From JAKALD01 sp963817785 (GTDB lineage: Bacteria > Pseudomonadota > Gammaproteobacteria > Burkholderiales > SG8-39): a stretch of DNA of 64,000 nucleotides. The notes under the pieces were generated by a model that did not search any database, was not told the DNA's origin, and was given only the letters and a program-made list of their open reading frames with translations. A program made the translations under genes and the position numbers. Location of the stretch: positions 930,001 through 994,000 of the forward strand of contig CAWFPL010000002.1 of assembly GCA_963817785.1 (NCBI GenBank). Direction: 5' to 3'. Below are positions 1-8,525 of this stretch, one piece after another (position 1 is the first letter of the stretch; every line of letters begins with the position of its first letter).

Positions 1-289
<289 letters not shown>

Positions 290-290
290 G

Positions 291-1961
291 TCAGCCCTCC
301 TTGGCGGGATCGATCCAGCGCACCGGCTGCGGCGCGATGCGGCCGCTCCTGGCCCACTCCTGCAGCTCGCGCTTGAGGATCTTGCCGCTCGCGGTGAGCG
401 GGAACGCCTCCAGTGCGACGAAGTACTCGGGCATGTCGTACTTCGACAGTCCGACCGCGTGCAGGTGCTCGAGCAGCGCGGCGCCCGATACGCGCTCGCC
501 CTCGCGGCAGATTACCGCAAGGCAGGCCTTCTCGCCGAGGCGCGCATCGGGCACGCCGAAGGCGGCGGCCTTTTGCACCCCCGGATGGCGGTGGGCCAGG
601 TCCTCGATGCGCGCCGGGTGGATGTTGTGCCCGCCGCGGATGATGAGGTCCTTCTTGCGTCCCACGACGCGCAGGCAGCCGCGCTCGTCGAGCGTGCCGA
701 GGTCGCCGGACAGGAACCAGCCTCCGCGGTTGAACGAGTCCTCGGTGGTCGCCTGGTTGTCGAAGTAGCCCAGCATGAGCAGCGCGCCGCGCGTGCCGAT
801 CTCGCCCACGCTGCCCGCGGGCAGCTCGAGATCCGGGTTGTCCTGGCTGAAAATGCGCGTCTCGTAGCCGTGGCAGGCGCGGCCGCAGGTCTCGACGATG
901 GTCTGCGCGTCGTCGCCGGGCAGCGTGTACTGGTGCGAGCCGTTCTCGGTCATGCCGTAGATGTTCTGCGGCGTGATGCCCAGATCGAGGAACGACTGCG
1001 CCACCTCGCGCGGGATCGGCGATCCGGCCATGTAGAACAGGCGCACCGCGCCGAGCCGCGCCAGGCCGCGGCGCCGCGCCGCCGCGAGCATGTCGATGGC
1101 GTGGGTGGGCACGCCCATGATGTACGTGGCGCCGCTGGCCAGCACCCAGTCGAGCGGCTGCGTGCCCGCGGGCGGGTCGTTGACTACCAGCTCGAAGCCG
1201 GCCGCCATCATCTGCTCGATCGCCACGGTGCCGATGTGGTGGCTCATGGGGCTCAGGCTGAGCAGCACGGTCGAGTGGTCGTGGCGCCAATCGGCGACCA
1301 TCGCGCGGCCGTTGGCGAGCAGCGTGTTGTCCGAGTGCATCACGCCCTTCGGCGCGCCGGTGGTGCCGGAGGTGAAGGCCAGATAGACGATCTTGTCGGG
1401 GTCCTGGTCGGCGGCGAGCGAGGGCGCGAGCCCCGGCTCGCGCGGCGGGAAGGGGCGCGCTCGGGGATCGACGCCCTTCGCTCCGCCCACGCCGTACACG
1501 GCTTTCATGAACGGCAGCGCCTGCGCCGCGGCGACGATGTCGGCCCGGTGCGCGTCGGCGCCGTAGCCCGCCTGCACGACCAGCGCAGCGGCGCGCGTGC
1601 GCTCGAGGAGCTGCGCGATCTCGGCGACGGTGTAGTTCTGGTGCATCGACGGGTTGCAGACGTAGCCGTTCCTCGAGCAGGCGAGCAGCAGCACCACGCA
1701 TTCGGCGCGCGAGGGCAGCCACAGCGCGACGCGCTGGCCGCGGCGCAGCCCGTCGCGGTGCAGGTGCTCGGCAACGGTATCGACCCATTCGAGCAGCTCG
1801 CGCCAGGTGAGGCGCAGGCGCGCGTCGCGCAATGCATGGGCCCGCGGGCGCTCCTGCGCGTGGCGCTGCAGCAGCGAATACAGGGTGTCCTGACGCCACG
1901 CCCCCGACGCGTAATGGCGCGCCGCGTCGCGCGGATCGAGCAGCGTGAGGAGGGTGTTCAC
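291..1961 (-). CDS. AMP-forming acyl-CoA synthetase, AliA-like (cyclohexanecarboxylate-CoA ligase type)
   Basis: The product (556 aa) is a class I adenylate-forming CoA ligase. The nucleotide loop FTSGTTGAPKGVMHSDN lies near residue 200, the A5 motif reads YGMTENGSHQYTLPGDD, and the hinge and C-terminal motifs are GWFLSGDLGTLDERG, GRKKDLIIRGGHNIHP and the catalytic-lysine motif LTASGKILKREL. The TENGSHQYT stretch is, from memory, typical of the cyclohexanecarboxylate/cyclohexenecarboxylate-CoA ligase group. I chose the GTG at 1961 because the family-like sequence starts at NTLLTLLDPRD and the frame upstream overlaps the preceding gene. It sits between two crotonases, which fits activation of a cyclic acid before ring processing. 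The substrate is an inference; a medium-chain acid is the alternative. Confidence 0.87.
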   Translation of the reverse strand: MNTLLTLLDPRDAARHYASGAWRQDTLYSLLQRHAQERPRAHALRDARLRLTWRELLEWVDTVAEHLHRDGLRRGQRVALWLPSRAECVVLLLACSRNGYVCNPSMHQNYTVAEIAQLLERTRAAALVVQAGYGADAHRADIVAAAQALPFMKAVYGVGGAKGVDPRARPFPPREPGLAPSLAADQDPDKIVYLAFTSGTTGAPKGVMHSDNTLLANGRAMVADWRHDHSTVLLSLSPMSHHIGTVAIEQMMAAGFELVVNDPPAGTQPLDWVLASGATYIMGVPTHAIDMLAAARRRGLARLGAVRLFYMAGSPIPREVAQSFLDLGITPQNIYGMTENGSHQYTLPGDDAQTIVETCGRACHGYETRIFSQDNPDLELPAGSVGEIGTRGALLMLGYFDNQATTEDSFNRGGWFLSGDLGTLDERGCLRVVGRKKDLIIRGGHNIHPARIEDLAHRHPGVQKAAAFGVPDARLGEKACLAVICREGERVSGAALLEHLHAVGLSKYDMPEYFVALEAFPLTASGKILKRELQEWARSGRIAPQPVRWIDPAKEG

Positions 1962-1974
1962 GCCGGGCGGGGAT

Positions 1975-2754
1975 TCAGTGCCCGAACTTGTCCGGTTCGG
2001 GCTTGCGCTTGGAGCGGAAGGCCTCCGAGAGCTCATGCGACTCCTCGCTCTCCAGGTAGCCGCGCAGCAGCAGGTCGTGCGCCATGCGCGCGAGGCCCCC
2101 GACGCCGCCGTGGCGCGCGTTGAACGCGGCCTTGACGGAGGCGAGGGCGAAGGCACCGCGCTCGGCGAGCTCGAGCGCCATGGCGCGCGTCTCCTCGCGC
2201 AGCCGGTCGTCGGGCACGACGCGGTTGACCAGGCCGATGGCCAGCGCCTCGCGCGCGCTCAGGCGCGGATTGAGCATCCACATCTCCTTTGCCTTCTTCT
2301 TGCCGACCAGATCCTCCAGATACCAGGTGCCGAAGCCGGCGTCGAAGCTGCCCATCATCGGCCCGACCTGGCGGAACACCGCGCTTTCCTTGGCGATGGT
2401 GAGGTCGCATATCACCTGCAGCACGTTGCCGCCGCCCACCGCGTAGCCGTTGACCGAGGCGATCACCGGCTTTTGCAGCCGGTCGATCGCCTCGTACATC
2501 TCCAGCGTCGGCAGCACGCCGGCGTAGAGCAGCGTGTCCTGCATGCCCTCCTTGCGCCCGCCGATACAGAAGAACTTGTCGCCCGCGCCGGTGATCACCA
2601 GCACGCGGGTGCGCGTTTCGCGCCGCACCGCGTTGATGCAATCGCGCACCTCGTGGCACATCTGCGGGGTGAACATGTTGCCGTCCTCGGGACGGTTGAG
2701 GGTGAGCCAGCCGATCGGCCCGTCCTCCTCGTAGACGATGGTGTCGAACTTCAA
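1975..2754 (-). CDS. Crotonase-superfamily hydrolase/hydratase, BadI-like
   Basis: The 259-residue product has the crotonase fold. LTLNRPEDGNMFTP lies near residue 17, a first oxyanion segment GAGDKFFCIGGRKEG follows, then VNGYAVGGGNVLQVICDL and QVGPMMGSFDAGFGTWYLE. The GGGNVL, QVGP, GS-D-G-GT and VGKKKAKEMW signatures are those of the BadI (2-ketocyclohexanecarboxyl-CoA hydrolase) and MenB branch, in which the enzyme cleaves or closes a ring. The TTG start at 2754 has AGGGGG seven bases upstream and a sigma70-like promoter 40 bases further up. The same open frame continues upstream without a stop into a barrel-domain fragment (see that entry). With the adjacent AliA-like ligase it suggests alicyclic or aromatic acid catabolism. 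Confidence 0.85.
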   Translation of the reverse strand: MKFDTIVYEEDGPIGWLTLNRPEDGNMFTPQMCHEVRDCINAVRRETRTRVLVITGAGDKFFCIGGRKEGMQDTLLYAGVLPTLEMYEAIDRLQKPVIASVNGYAVGGGNVLQVICDLTIAKESAVFRQVGPMMGSFDAGFGTWYLEDLVGKKKAKEMWMLNPRLSAREALAIGLVNRVVPDDRLREETRAMALELAERGAFALASVKAAFNARHGGVGGLARMAHDLLLRGYLESEESHELSEAFRSKRKPEPDKFGH

Positions 2755-2997
2755 GCAGGCCCCCTGTGCGGATCGCGCGCGGCGCGCCGGCAGATCATAG
2801 CCCGGGCGGGGTGCGAATTGAACGGCCGGTTCAAGCGGCCGCGGCGCGGTGGCGTCGCGGTAGCGCCGCGCGCTGAGGATGCCCGGCAGGGCGAGGCGCT
2901 CGCCGACGTGCTCGGCTTCGTACCAGGCGTTGAACTCCGCCTCGTCCTCGGCGGAGATGTCGTTCCAGACTGCGAGCAGACCCGGTAGCGTGGTCAT
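2755..2997 (-). pseudogene. N-terminal remnant of a dimeric alpha/beta-barrel (EthD-like) protein, in frame with the crotonase
   Basis: From the ATG at 2997 the frame reads LLAVWNDISAEDEAEFNAWY and ERLALPGILSARRYRDA, the typical first half-domain of small dimeric alpha/beta-barrel proteins, which are normally about 100 or 200 residues. After some 47 residues the similarity stops. A low-complexity Pro/Arg/Ala stretch then reads straight into the BadI-like gene with no stop codon. Because a promoter and a ribosome site for the crotonase lie inside this stretch, I read it as a truncated gene rather than a deliberate fusion. A 340-residue fusion protein from 2997 to 1975 cannot be excluded. Confidence 0.5.
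2794..2822 (-). promoter_or_regulatory. Sigma70-type promoter for the crotonase-ligase-crotonase operon
   Basis: On the minus strand TTCAAT (2822-2817) and TATGAT (2799-2794) are separated by exactly 17 bases. Transcription would start near 2787, giving a leader of about 33 bases before the TTG start of the BadI-like gene. This is inferred from sequence only. Confidence 0.5.
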
Positions 2998-3197
2998 CGG
3001 GGGAGAGCCCATTCTGCGCAAGCGCCGTTTTTTCACATTGTCGCAAACCGGCGGCGACGCGGAAATCTCGTCGTGCGCTTGCTTGACCCGCCGCCGGATT
3101 TTGCTGCACCATGCCCGGCACAATTCCACACCGCCGGTACAAGGCCGCCGCGAGCTTCTCGCGCGCGCACGTCACGCAACATCTAGGAGGAGAAGTC

Positions 3198-4472
3198 ATG
3201 CACGGACTCAAGAAGGTCGTCGGGGCGGTCCTGGTCGCCGCCGCCCTCGCTCCGGCGATGGCGCTCGCGCAGGCGCCGGTCAAGATCGGGATGGTCATGT
3301 TCCTGTCCGGACCGGCGGCGGCGCCGTTCGGGGTGCCGGCGAAGAACGCGGCCGATCTCCTCGTCAAGTCGCTCAATGCCGGCCAGGTGCCGGAGCCCTA
3401 CGGCACCAGGGGCTACGGCGGCGCGCCGCTGGAGACGGTGATCGTCGACGAAGCGGGCAGCACCACCACGCAGGTCACCGAGTTCCGCAACCTGGTGCAG
3501 CGCGACAAGGTCGACCTGGTGATCGGCTACATCTCGAGCGGCAACTGCCTGGCGGTCGCGCCGGTGGCCGAGGAGCTGAAGACGCTCACCGACTTCTTCG
3601 ACTGCGGCACGCCGCGCATCTTCGAGGACGCCAGCCACAAGTACCTGTTCCGCACCTCCCCGACCGCCACCATGGACAGCGTCGGCGCGGCGATGTACGT
3701 GCACCAGCTCAGGCCGCACCTGAAGTCGATCGCCGGCATCAACCAGAATTACGCCTGGGGCCAGGATTCCTGGGGCGACTTCGTCGCGGCGATGAAGCAG
3801 ATCGTGCCCAACGTCGAGATCAAGACCTCGCAGATGCCCAGGCTGTTCGCCGGGCAGTACAACGCCGAGATCTCGACCCTGCTCGCGGCGCACGCCGACG
3901 TGATCCACTCCAGCTTCTTCGACGGCGACCTCGAGGCGCTGCTGCTGCAGGGGGCGCCGCGCGGGCTGTTCAAGCACAGCTTGGGCGTGCTCACGGCCGG
4001 CGAGCCGGCGATCTACAAGCTCGCGGCGCAGATCCCCGACGGCACGGTGATCGGCGCGCGCGGCCCGTTCGGCCCGTACGCGCCCGACAGCGTCCTCAAC
4101 CACTGGTTCACGAAGTCCTTCGAGGCGCAGTACCACGTGCCGCCCAACTATGCCGCCTATCAGATGGCGCAGGCGATCCTCGGGGTCAAGGCGGCCTGGG
4201 AGAAGGCGCAGGCGGACAACGGCGGCAGGCGCCCGACGCAGGAGCAGGTCGGCACGGCGCTCACGCACCTGACGTTCGTGGGCCCGGGGGGCGTGGTGCG
4301 GATGGCGATCGGCGCCGGACACCAAGCGATCATGGATACCGCCTACGGCCAGACCAAGGTCGTGAACGGCAAGATGACCATCGTCAACGTCCGCACCTAC
4401 GCGGCCGACCAGGTGAACCCGCCCGACGGCATGAAGGCCGCCGACTGGATCAGGAACGGCTTCAAGAAATAG
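3198..4472 (+). CDS. ABC transporter periplasmic substrate-binding protein (branched-chain amino acid/aromatic acid type)
   Basis: This 424-residue protein begins with a clear signal peptide (MHGLKKVVGAVLVAAAL, cleavage near ALAQA). It continues as a type I periplasmic binding protein of the LivK/Peripla_BP_6 family, with KIGMVMFLSGPAAAPFGVPA at the ligand-cleft entrance. The ATG at 3198 is chosen over an upstream in-frame ATG because AGGAGG lies just before it and the signal peptide starts there. It is the first gene of a complete importer with its permeases and ATPases. Such binding proteins next to CoA ligases often bind benzoate-like or cyclic acids, so the ligand here is an inference. 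Confidence 0.92.
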   Translation: MHGLKKVVGAVLVAAALAPAMALAQAPVKIGMVMFLSGPAAAPFGVPAKNAADLLVKSLNAGQVPEPYGTRGYGGAPLETVIVDEAGSTTTQVTEFRNLVQRDKVDLVIGYISSGNCLAVAPVAEELKTLTDFFDCGTPRIFEDASHKYLFRTSPTATMDSVGAAMYVHQLRPHLKSIAGINQNYAWGQDSWGDFVAAMKQIVPNVEIKTSQMPRLFAGQYNAEISTLLAAHADVIHSSFFDGDLEALLLQGAPRGLFKHSLGVLTAGEPAIYKLAAQIPDGTVIGARGPFGPYAPDSVLNHWFTKSFEAQYHVPPNYAAYQMAQAILGVKAAWEKAQADNGGRRPTQEQVGTALTHLTFVGPGGVVRMAIGAGHQAIMDTAYGQTKVVNGKMTIVNVRTYAADQVNPPDGMKAADWIRNGFKK

Positions 4473-4484
4473 TTTCGCCCGCAT

Positions 4485-4511
4485 GACGGCTGCCCGGTTC
4501 GGGCAGCCGTC
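4485..4511 (+). terminator. Strong hairpin between binding-protein and permease genes
   Basis: GACGGCTGCCC and GGGCAGCCGTC form a perfect 11-bp stem with the loop GGTTC, followed by TTCGTGTTC instead of a clean T-run. The position fits a partial terminator or 3' end stabiliser that makes the binding protein more abundant than the membrane parts. The downstream permease start lies within 20 bases of the stem. Confidence 0.6.
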
Positions 4512-4514
4512 TTC

Positions 4515-5426
4515 GTGTTCGCCCGCGCCGTGGACCAGATCGCCCCAGTCATCGTCGACGGCATCGTGTACTCCGGCTGGCTGTTCATCGCCGCCGTAGG
4601 CCTCACGCTGATCTATGGCGTGATGAAGATCCTCAACATCACGCACGGCAGCTTCTACGCCCTGGGCGCCTATGCCGCGGCCTCGTTTACCGGCTTCTGG
4701 TTCGCGCACGGCTACCCGCCGATGCTGTCCTTCGCGGTGTTGCTCGCCTCGGCCGTGTTCATCACGCTGGTGTTCGCGCCGCTGATCGAGCGCAGCATCC
4801 TGCGCTTCATGTACGCCAAGGACGAGGTGGTTATCCTGCTGGTCACCTATGCGCTGTTCCTGATCCTCGAGGACACGATCAAGCTGATCTGGGGCGTCGA
4901 TCCGTACTTCGCCGCGCAGCCCTATGGCCTGCTCGGCAGCTTCCAGGTCGGCGGCCTGGACTACCCGACCTACAACCTGCTCCTGGTCGGGGTGGCGCTC
5001 GCGGCGGGGCTCGGGCTGACCTGGGTGCTGCACTGGACGCGCACCGGGAAGCTGTTGCGCGCGGTCATCCACGACCCCGAGGTGAGCCGTGCCATGGGCA
5101 TCAATGTCGGGCGCTACTACCTGGTCACCTTCACCTTCGGCTCGATGCTCGCGGCGATCGGCGGGGCGTTCACCGCGCCCACCGTGTCGGTGGTCCCCGG
5201 GCTCGGCGTCGAGGTGGTGGTGCTGTCGTTCGCGGTCATCGTGATCGGCGGCATGGGGAGCCTCGCGGGCGCGGCCCTGGGCGCGGTGATCGTCGGCTTG
5301 GTGCGCTCAATCGCGGTGCATTACTTGCCGCAGGTCGAGCTGTTCGTCATCTACTTCGTCATGGCCCTGGTGCTCGCGTTCCGGCCGCGCGGGCTGTTCA
5401 GCGTCGCCGAAGCGAGGAAGATCTGA
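4515..5426 (+). CDS. ABC transporter inner-membrane permease, LivH-like
   Basis: This is a hydrophobic protein of about 300 residues in the LivH (BPD_transp_2) family. It contains GLTLIYGVMKILNITHGSFY near residue 30 and the EAA-like coupling segment RAVIHDPEVSRAMGINV. About eight membrane segments can be read. Two GTG starts are possible (4515 and 4530), and neither has a convincing ribosome site because the preceding hairpin is so close. The second would give a more LivH-like N-terminus (DQIAPVIVDGIVYSGW). It pairs with the next gene to form the transmembrane channel. Confidence 0.9.
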   Translation: MFARAVDQIAPVIVDGIVYSGWLFIAAVGLTLIYGVMKILNITHGSFYALGAYAAASFTGFWFAHGYPPMLSFAVLLASAVFITLVFAPLIERSILRFMYAKDEVVILLVTYALFLILEDTIKLIWGVDPYFAAQPYGLLGSFQVGGLDYPTYNLLLVGVALAAGLGLTWVLHWTRTGKLLRAVIHDPEVSRAMGINVGRYYLVTFTFGSMLAAIGGAFTAPTVSVVPGLGVEVVVLSFAVIVIGGMGSLAGAALGAVIVGLVRSIAVHYLPQVELFVIYFVMALVLAFRPRGLFSVAEARKI

Positions 5427-5470
5427 CCCGCGACCGCACGCCGCTCATCCTCGGCGCGATCCTGCTCGGC

Positions 5471-6358
5471 GTGGTCGCGGCGGGCCCGCTGCTGCCGCAG
5501 TGGCTCATGTTCCTGCTCACCGTGGCGGCGGCGCGCGGCCTGGTCGTGCTCGGCCTGATGCTGCTGCTGCGCGCCGGGCTGGTGTCGTTCGGCCAGGCGC
5601 TGTACTACTGCCTCGGCGCCTACGTGGCCGGCGCGGTAGGCCGCTTCTTCGGCATCGCCGACATCTTCGTGCAGATGATCGCCGGCGCGCTGGTCGCGGC
5701 GGCGGTGGCGTGGGTCCTCGGCTTCCTGCTGGCGAAGTACCGCGGCATCTTCTTCGGCCTGCTCAGCCTCTCGCTGTCGATGATCCTGTACGGGCTGCTG
5801 GTGAGGAACGAGGCCCTGGGCTCGACCGACGGCTTCAACATCCTGCCCTCGAGCCTGTTCGGGATCCGCCCGAGCGAGCACTGGCTGCGCTACGCGGTGC
5901 TGGTCGCGGGCTGGTCGGTGAGCGTGGTCGCCGCGCTGCTGGTGCAGCGCTACCTCGGCACGCCGCTCGGGCGGCTCGCGCCGGCGATCAAGGACAACGA
6001 GATCCGCGTCGAGTACATGGGCGCGTCGGTGCGCCACGCGATCCACGTCAAGTACGTGATCGCCGCAGCGCTCGCGGGCGTGGGCGGGGCGCTCGCCGCC
6101 ACCACCGTCGGCCACATCGACCCGGACATGGCGTACTGGACTACCTCCGGCGAGTTCATTTTCGTCACCATCCTCGCCGGCACCGGGAGCGTGGTGGCGC
6201 CGTTCCTCGGCACGGCGATCTACGGCGCGATCCACACCGTCGCCTACGATTACTCGCCGAATACCTGGCAGATGACCCTCGGCACGGTGCTGCTGGTGGT
6301 GATCATGTTCCTGCCGGAGGGCCTGTGGTCGCTGTTCGCGCGCCGCAGGGCGGCCTGA
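5471..6358 (+). CDS. ABC transporter inner-membrane permease, LivM-like
   Basis: This is the second permease of the importer (LivM family), with the conserved GLVSFGQALYYCLGAYVAG near residue 40 and a coupling region around LAPAIKDNEIRVEYMG. The GTG at 5471 gives 295 residues but probably trims the first helix. The frame is open back to a CTG at 5423 that overlaps the previous stop, and it reads TRDRTPLILGAILLG. I see no ATG, GTG or TTG between 5423 and 5471, so the true start is unclear. It ends one base before the ATPase gene. Confidence 0.87.
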   Translation: MVAAGPLLPQWLMFLLTVAAARGLVVLGLMLLLRAGLVSFGQALYYCLGAYVAGAVGRFFGIADIFVQMIAGALVAAAVAWVLGFLLAKYRGIFFGLLSLSLSMILYGLLVRNEALGSTDGFNILPSSLFGIRPSEHWLRYAVLVAGWSVSVVAALLVQRYLGTPLGRLAPAIKDNEIRVEYMGASVRHAIHVKYVIAAALAGVGGALAATTVGHIDPDMAYWTTSGEFIFVTILAGTGSVVAPFLGTAIYGAIHTVAYDYSPNTWQMTLGTVLLVVIMFLPEGLWSLFARRRAA

Positions 6359-6359
6359 C

Positions 6360-7169
6360 ATGGCGGTGATCCTCGACGCCCGCCGGCTCAACAAGAGCTT
6401 CGGCGCGGTGACCGCGGCGAGCGACATCAGCGCCGGCATCGAGGAGGACTCGGTGGTCGGCCTGATCGGCACCAACGGCGCCGGCAAGACCACCTTCATC
6501 AACATGATCACCGGCTACCTCAAGCCCGACCGCGGCAGCATCCATTACGCGGGACGCGATATCACCGCGCTGTCGCCGCGCGAGATCACGCGCCTGGGCA
6601 TCTGCCGCTCGTTCCAGATCCCGCAGCTCTACGGCTCGCTCAGCGTGTTCGACAACATGCTGATCGGCCTGGGCGTGGTGCTGCGCAACGCGGGCCTGGG
6701 CGGGTTCTTCTCGCGCGGCCGGCCCGTGGTCCCGGGCCACGACGCGCCCGCCGAGGAGGTCGCCGAGCGCATCCTGGCGCAATTCGGCCTGGCCGACTAT
6801 CGCGCCAAGAACGCGCAGGTGCTGCCCGGCGGCGTGCGCAAGCTGCTCGACATCGCGCTCACCATGGTGGCGCGCCCCAGGGTCCTGCTGCTCGACGAGC
6901 CCACCAGCGGGGTCTCGGCGGAGGAGAAGTTCGGCGTCATGGAGCTGATCCTGAAGGCGGTGAAGGCGCAGGGCGCGACCGTGCTGTTCGTCGAGCACGA
7001 CATGGAGGTGGTGGCTCGCTTCGCCGAACGCGTGCTGGCCTTCTACGACGGGCGCATCATCGCCGACGCGCCGCCGCAGGTCGCGCTCAACCATCGCGAG
7101 GTCAAGCGCTTCGTGGTCGGGGGCGAGCTGCACCGGCTCGACGAGCGCCAGGGCGCGGCGCATGCTTAG
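6360..7169 (+). CDS. ABC transporter ATP-binding protein, LivG-like
   Basis: This 269-residue ATPase has Walker A GTNGAGKTT near residue 37, the Walker B segment RVLLLDEPTSGVS near residue 175 and the switch histidine in LFVEHDMEVV. The signature motif is slightly unusual: VLPGGVRKLLDIA in place of the usual LSGGxxR. The long insertion after the Q-loop is typical of LivG rather than LivF. It begins one base after the LivM-like stop and overlaps livF by 8 bases, so the five genes form one transcription unit. Confidence 0.92.
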   Translation: MAVILDARRLNKSFGAVTAASDISAGIEEDSVVGLIGTNGAGKTTFINMITGYLKPDRGSIHYAGRDITALSPREITRLGICRSFQIPQLYGSLSVFDNMLIGLGVVLRNAGLGGFFSRGRPVVPGHDAPAEEVAERILAQFGLADYRAKNAQVLPGGVRKLLDIALTMVARPRVLLLDEPTSGVSAEEKFGVMELILKAVKAQGATVLFVEHDMEVVARFAERVLAFYDGRIIADAPPQVALNHREVKRFVVGGELHRLDERQGAAHA

Positions 7170-7809
7170 GGTCGAGCGGCTCAACGTCGCGCTCCAGTCG
7201 GTGCAGATCCTGCGCGACGTCTCGCTCGAGCTGCCCACCGGCACCATGGCCGGGCTGGTCGGGCGCAACGGCGCCGGCAAGACCACTCTCATGAAGAGCA
7301 TCATGGGGCTGCTCAAGGTGAGCGGCGGCGCGATCGCCTTCGACGGCGCCGACCTGCTCGCGGTGCCGACGCATGCGCGTACCCGGCTGGGCATCGGCTA
7401 CATGCCCGAGGACCGGCGCCTGATCCCCGAGCTGACGGTCGAGGAGAACGTGCTGGTGCCGGCGTGGGCCGCGCGCCTGGCCGACGGCCGCGCGCGGGTG
7501 GAGAAGGTCTACCGGCTGATTCCCGAGATCCGGGGGTTCGCCGCGCGCAAGGGGCTGCAGCTCTCCGGCGGGCAGCAGAAGCTGGTGGCGCTCGGCCGCG
7601 CGCTGATGTGCGGCACGCGGCTGCTGCTGCTCGACGAGCCGTTCGAGGGCGTCGCGCCGGCGCTTGCGCACCGGCTGGTGGAAGTGGTGGCGGAGCTGAA
7701 AAAAGAGGGCATGTCCGTGATCCTGTCGGAATCCGACCTGCAGCACTCCGACCGCATGGTCGATCGCATCATCGTGATCGACCGCGGCGGCGTAACGACC
7801 AGGAGCTGA
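7162..7809 (+). CDS. ABC transporter ATP-binding protein, LivF-like
   Basis: This is the second ATPase of the importer (215 aa). It shows Walker A GRNGAGKTT, the canonical signature LSGGQQKLVALGRALM, and Walker B RLLLLDEPFEGVAP. The segment IGYMPEDRRLIPELTVEENV is characteristic of LivF. The H-loop position reads ILSESDLQHS, so the usual histidine is replaced by serine/aspartate; LivF proteins often tolerate this while LivG carries the canonical site. It overlaps the upstream gene and is followed 5 bases later by a NIPSNAP gene. Confidence 0.92.
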   Translation: MLRVERLNVALQSVQILRDVSLELPTGTMAGLVGRNGAGKTTLMKSIMGLLKVSGGAIAFDGADLLAVPTHARTRLGIGYMPEDRRLIPELTVEENVLVPAWAARLADGRARVEKVYRLIPEIRGFAARKGLQLSGGQQKLVALGRALMCGTRLLLLDEPFEGVAPALAHRLVEVVAELKKEGMSVILSESDLQHSDRMVDRIIVIDRGGVTTRS

Positions 7810-7814
7810 GCGCG

Positions 7815-8129
7815 ATGATCGTCGAAGAACGCATCTACACGCTGCACGCCGGCAAGGTGCCGGAGATGGTGCGCCTGTACGGCGAGGAGGGCCTCGCCCT
7901 GCAGCAGCGCTACCTCGGCCGGTTCATCGGCTACTTCACGACCGAGACCGGCAACCTCAACCAGGTGGTCTTCATGTGGGGCTACGACGGCCTCGACGAC
8001 CGCGCCGCGCGGCGTGCGCGGCTGGCGCAGGACCCGGACTGGAAGCGCTACCTGCAGAAGGTGCTGCCGCTCATCGTCACGCAGGAGAACCGCATCCTGA
8101 CGCCGGCGGCGTTCTCGCCGATCCGCTGA
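7815..8129 (+). CDS. NIPSNAP-family small protein
   Basis: This 104-residue protein reads MIVEERIYTLHAGKVPEMVR at the start and contains GYFTTETGNLNQVVFMWGYD, the pattern of NIPSNAP-family dimeric alpha/beta-barrel proteins. No catalytic residues are established for this family. Members are often found with catabolic or transport operons, as here directly after the importer ATPase. It may bind or chaperone a small hydrophobic or acyl metabolite, which is speculative. It is the last gene of the rightward operon and converges on the FKBP gene with 1 base between the stops. Confidence 0.85.
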   Translation: MIVEERIYTLHAGKVPEMVRLYGEEGLALQQRYLGRFIGYFTTETGNLNQVVFMWGYDGLDDRAARRARLAQDPDWKRYLQKVLPLIVTQENRILTPAAFSPIR

Positions 8130-8130
8130 C

Positions 8131-8475
8131 TCAGCCCAGGCCGAGCAGCTCCACCTCGAATACCAGCGTCGCATTGGGCGGAATCGCGCCCCCGGCGCCG
8201 CGCGCGCCGTAGCCGAGCGCGGGCGGGATGGTGAGCTTGCGCTTGCCGCCGATCTTCATGCCGGCGACGCCCTCGTCCCAGCCCTTGATGACGTGGCCGT
8301 GCCCGAGCGGGAACGCGAACGGGTCGTTGCGATCCTTGCTGGAGTCGAACTTGCGGCCGTCGGTGAGCCAGCCGGTGTAGTGCACCGTGACCTTCTGCCC
8401 GGCGGTGGCTTCGGCGCCGCTGCCGACGACGAGCTCCTCGATGATCAGGCCGCTTGCGGCGGTGGTGGAAGACAT
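8131..8475 (-). CDS. FKBP-type peptidyl-prolyl cis-trans isomerase
   Basis: This single-domain FKBP of 114 residues has VTVHYTGWLTDGRKFDSS, HVIKGWDEGVAGMKIGGKR and GYGARGAGGAIPPNATLVFE. These supply the classic hydrophobic active-site residues (Y, F, D, V-I, W, Y, F). No signal peptide is seen, so it should be cytoplasmic and act as a folding helper. Length and motifs match small bacterial FKBPs. Confidence 0.95.
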   Translation of the reverse strand: MSSTTAASGLIIEELVVGSGAEATAGQKVTVHYTGWLTDGRKFDSSKDRNDPFAFPLGHGHVIKGWDEGVAGMKIGGKRKLTIPPALGYGARGAGGAIPPNATLVFEVELLGLG

Positions 8476-8525
8476 CTGGGCGCCTCGCGCAATGGAAAGG
8501 CGCGATTGTAGCCGGCGGCGCGCGC

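Noticed and set aside
3083..3111. Promoter for the ABC importer (TTGACC)
   Set aside because: The -35 is good but no -10 close to consensus lies 16-18 bases downstream.
1975..3129. A 384-residue start for the BadI-like protein
   Set aside because: The first 40 or more residues before the barrel remnant are arginine-rich and have no match. The promoter and ribosome site favour the TTG at 2754.
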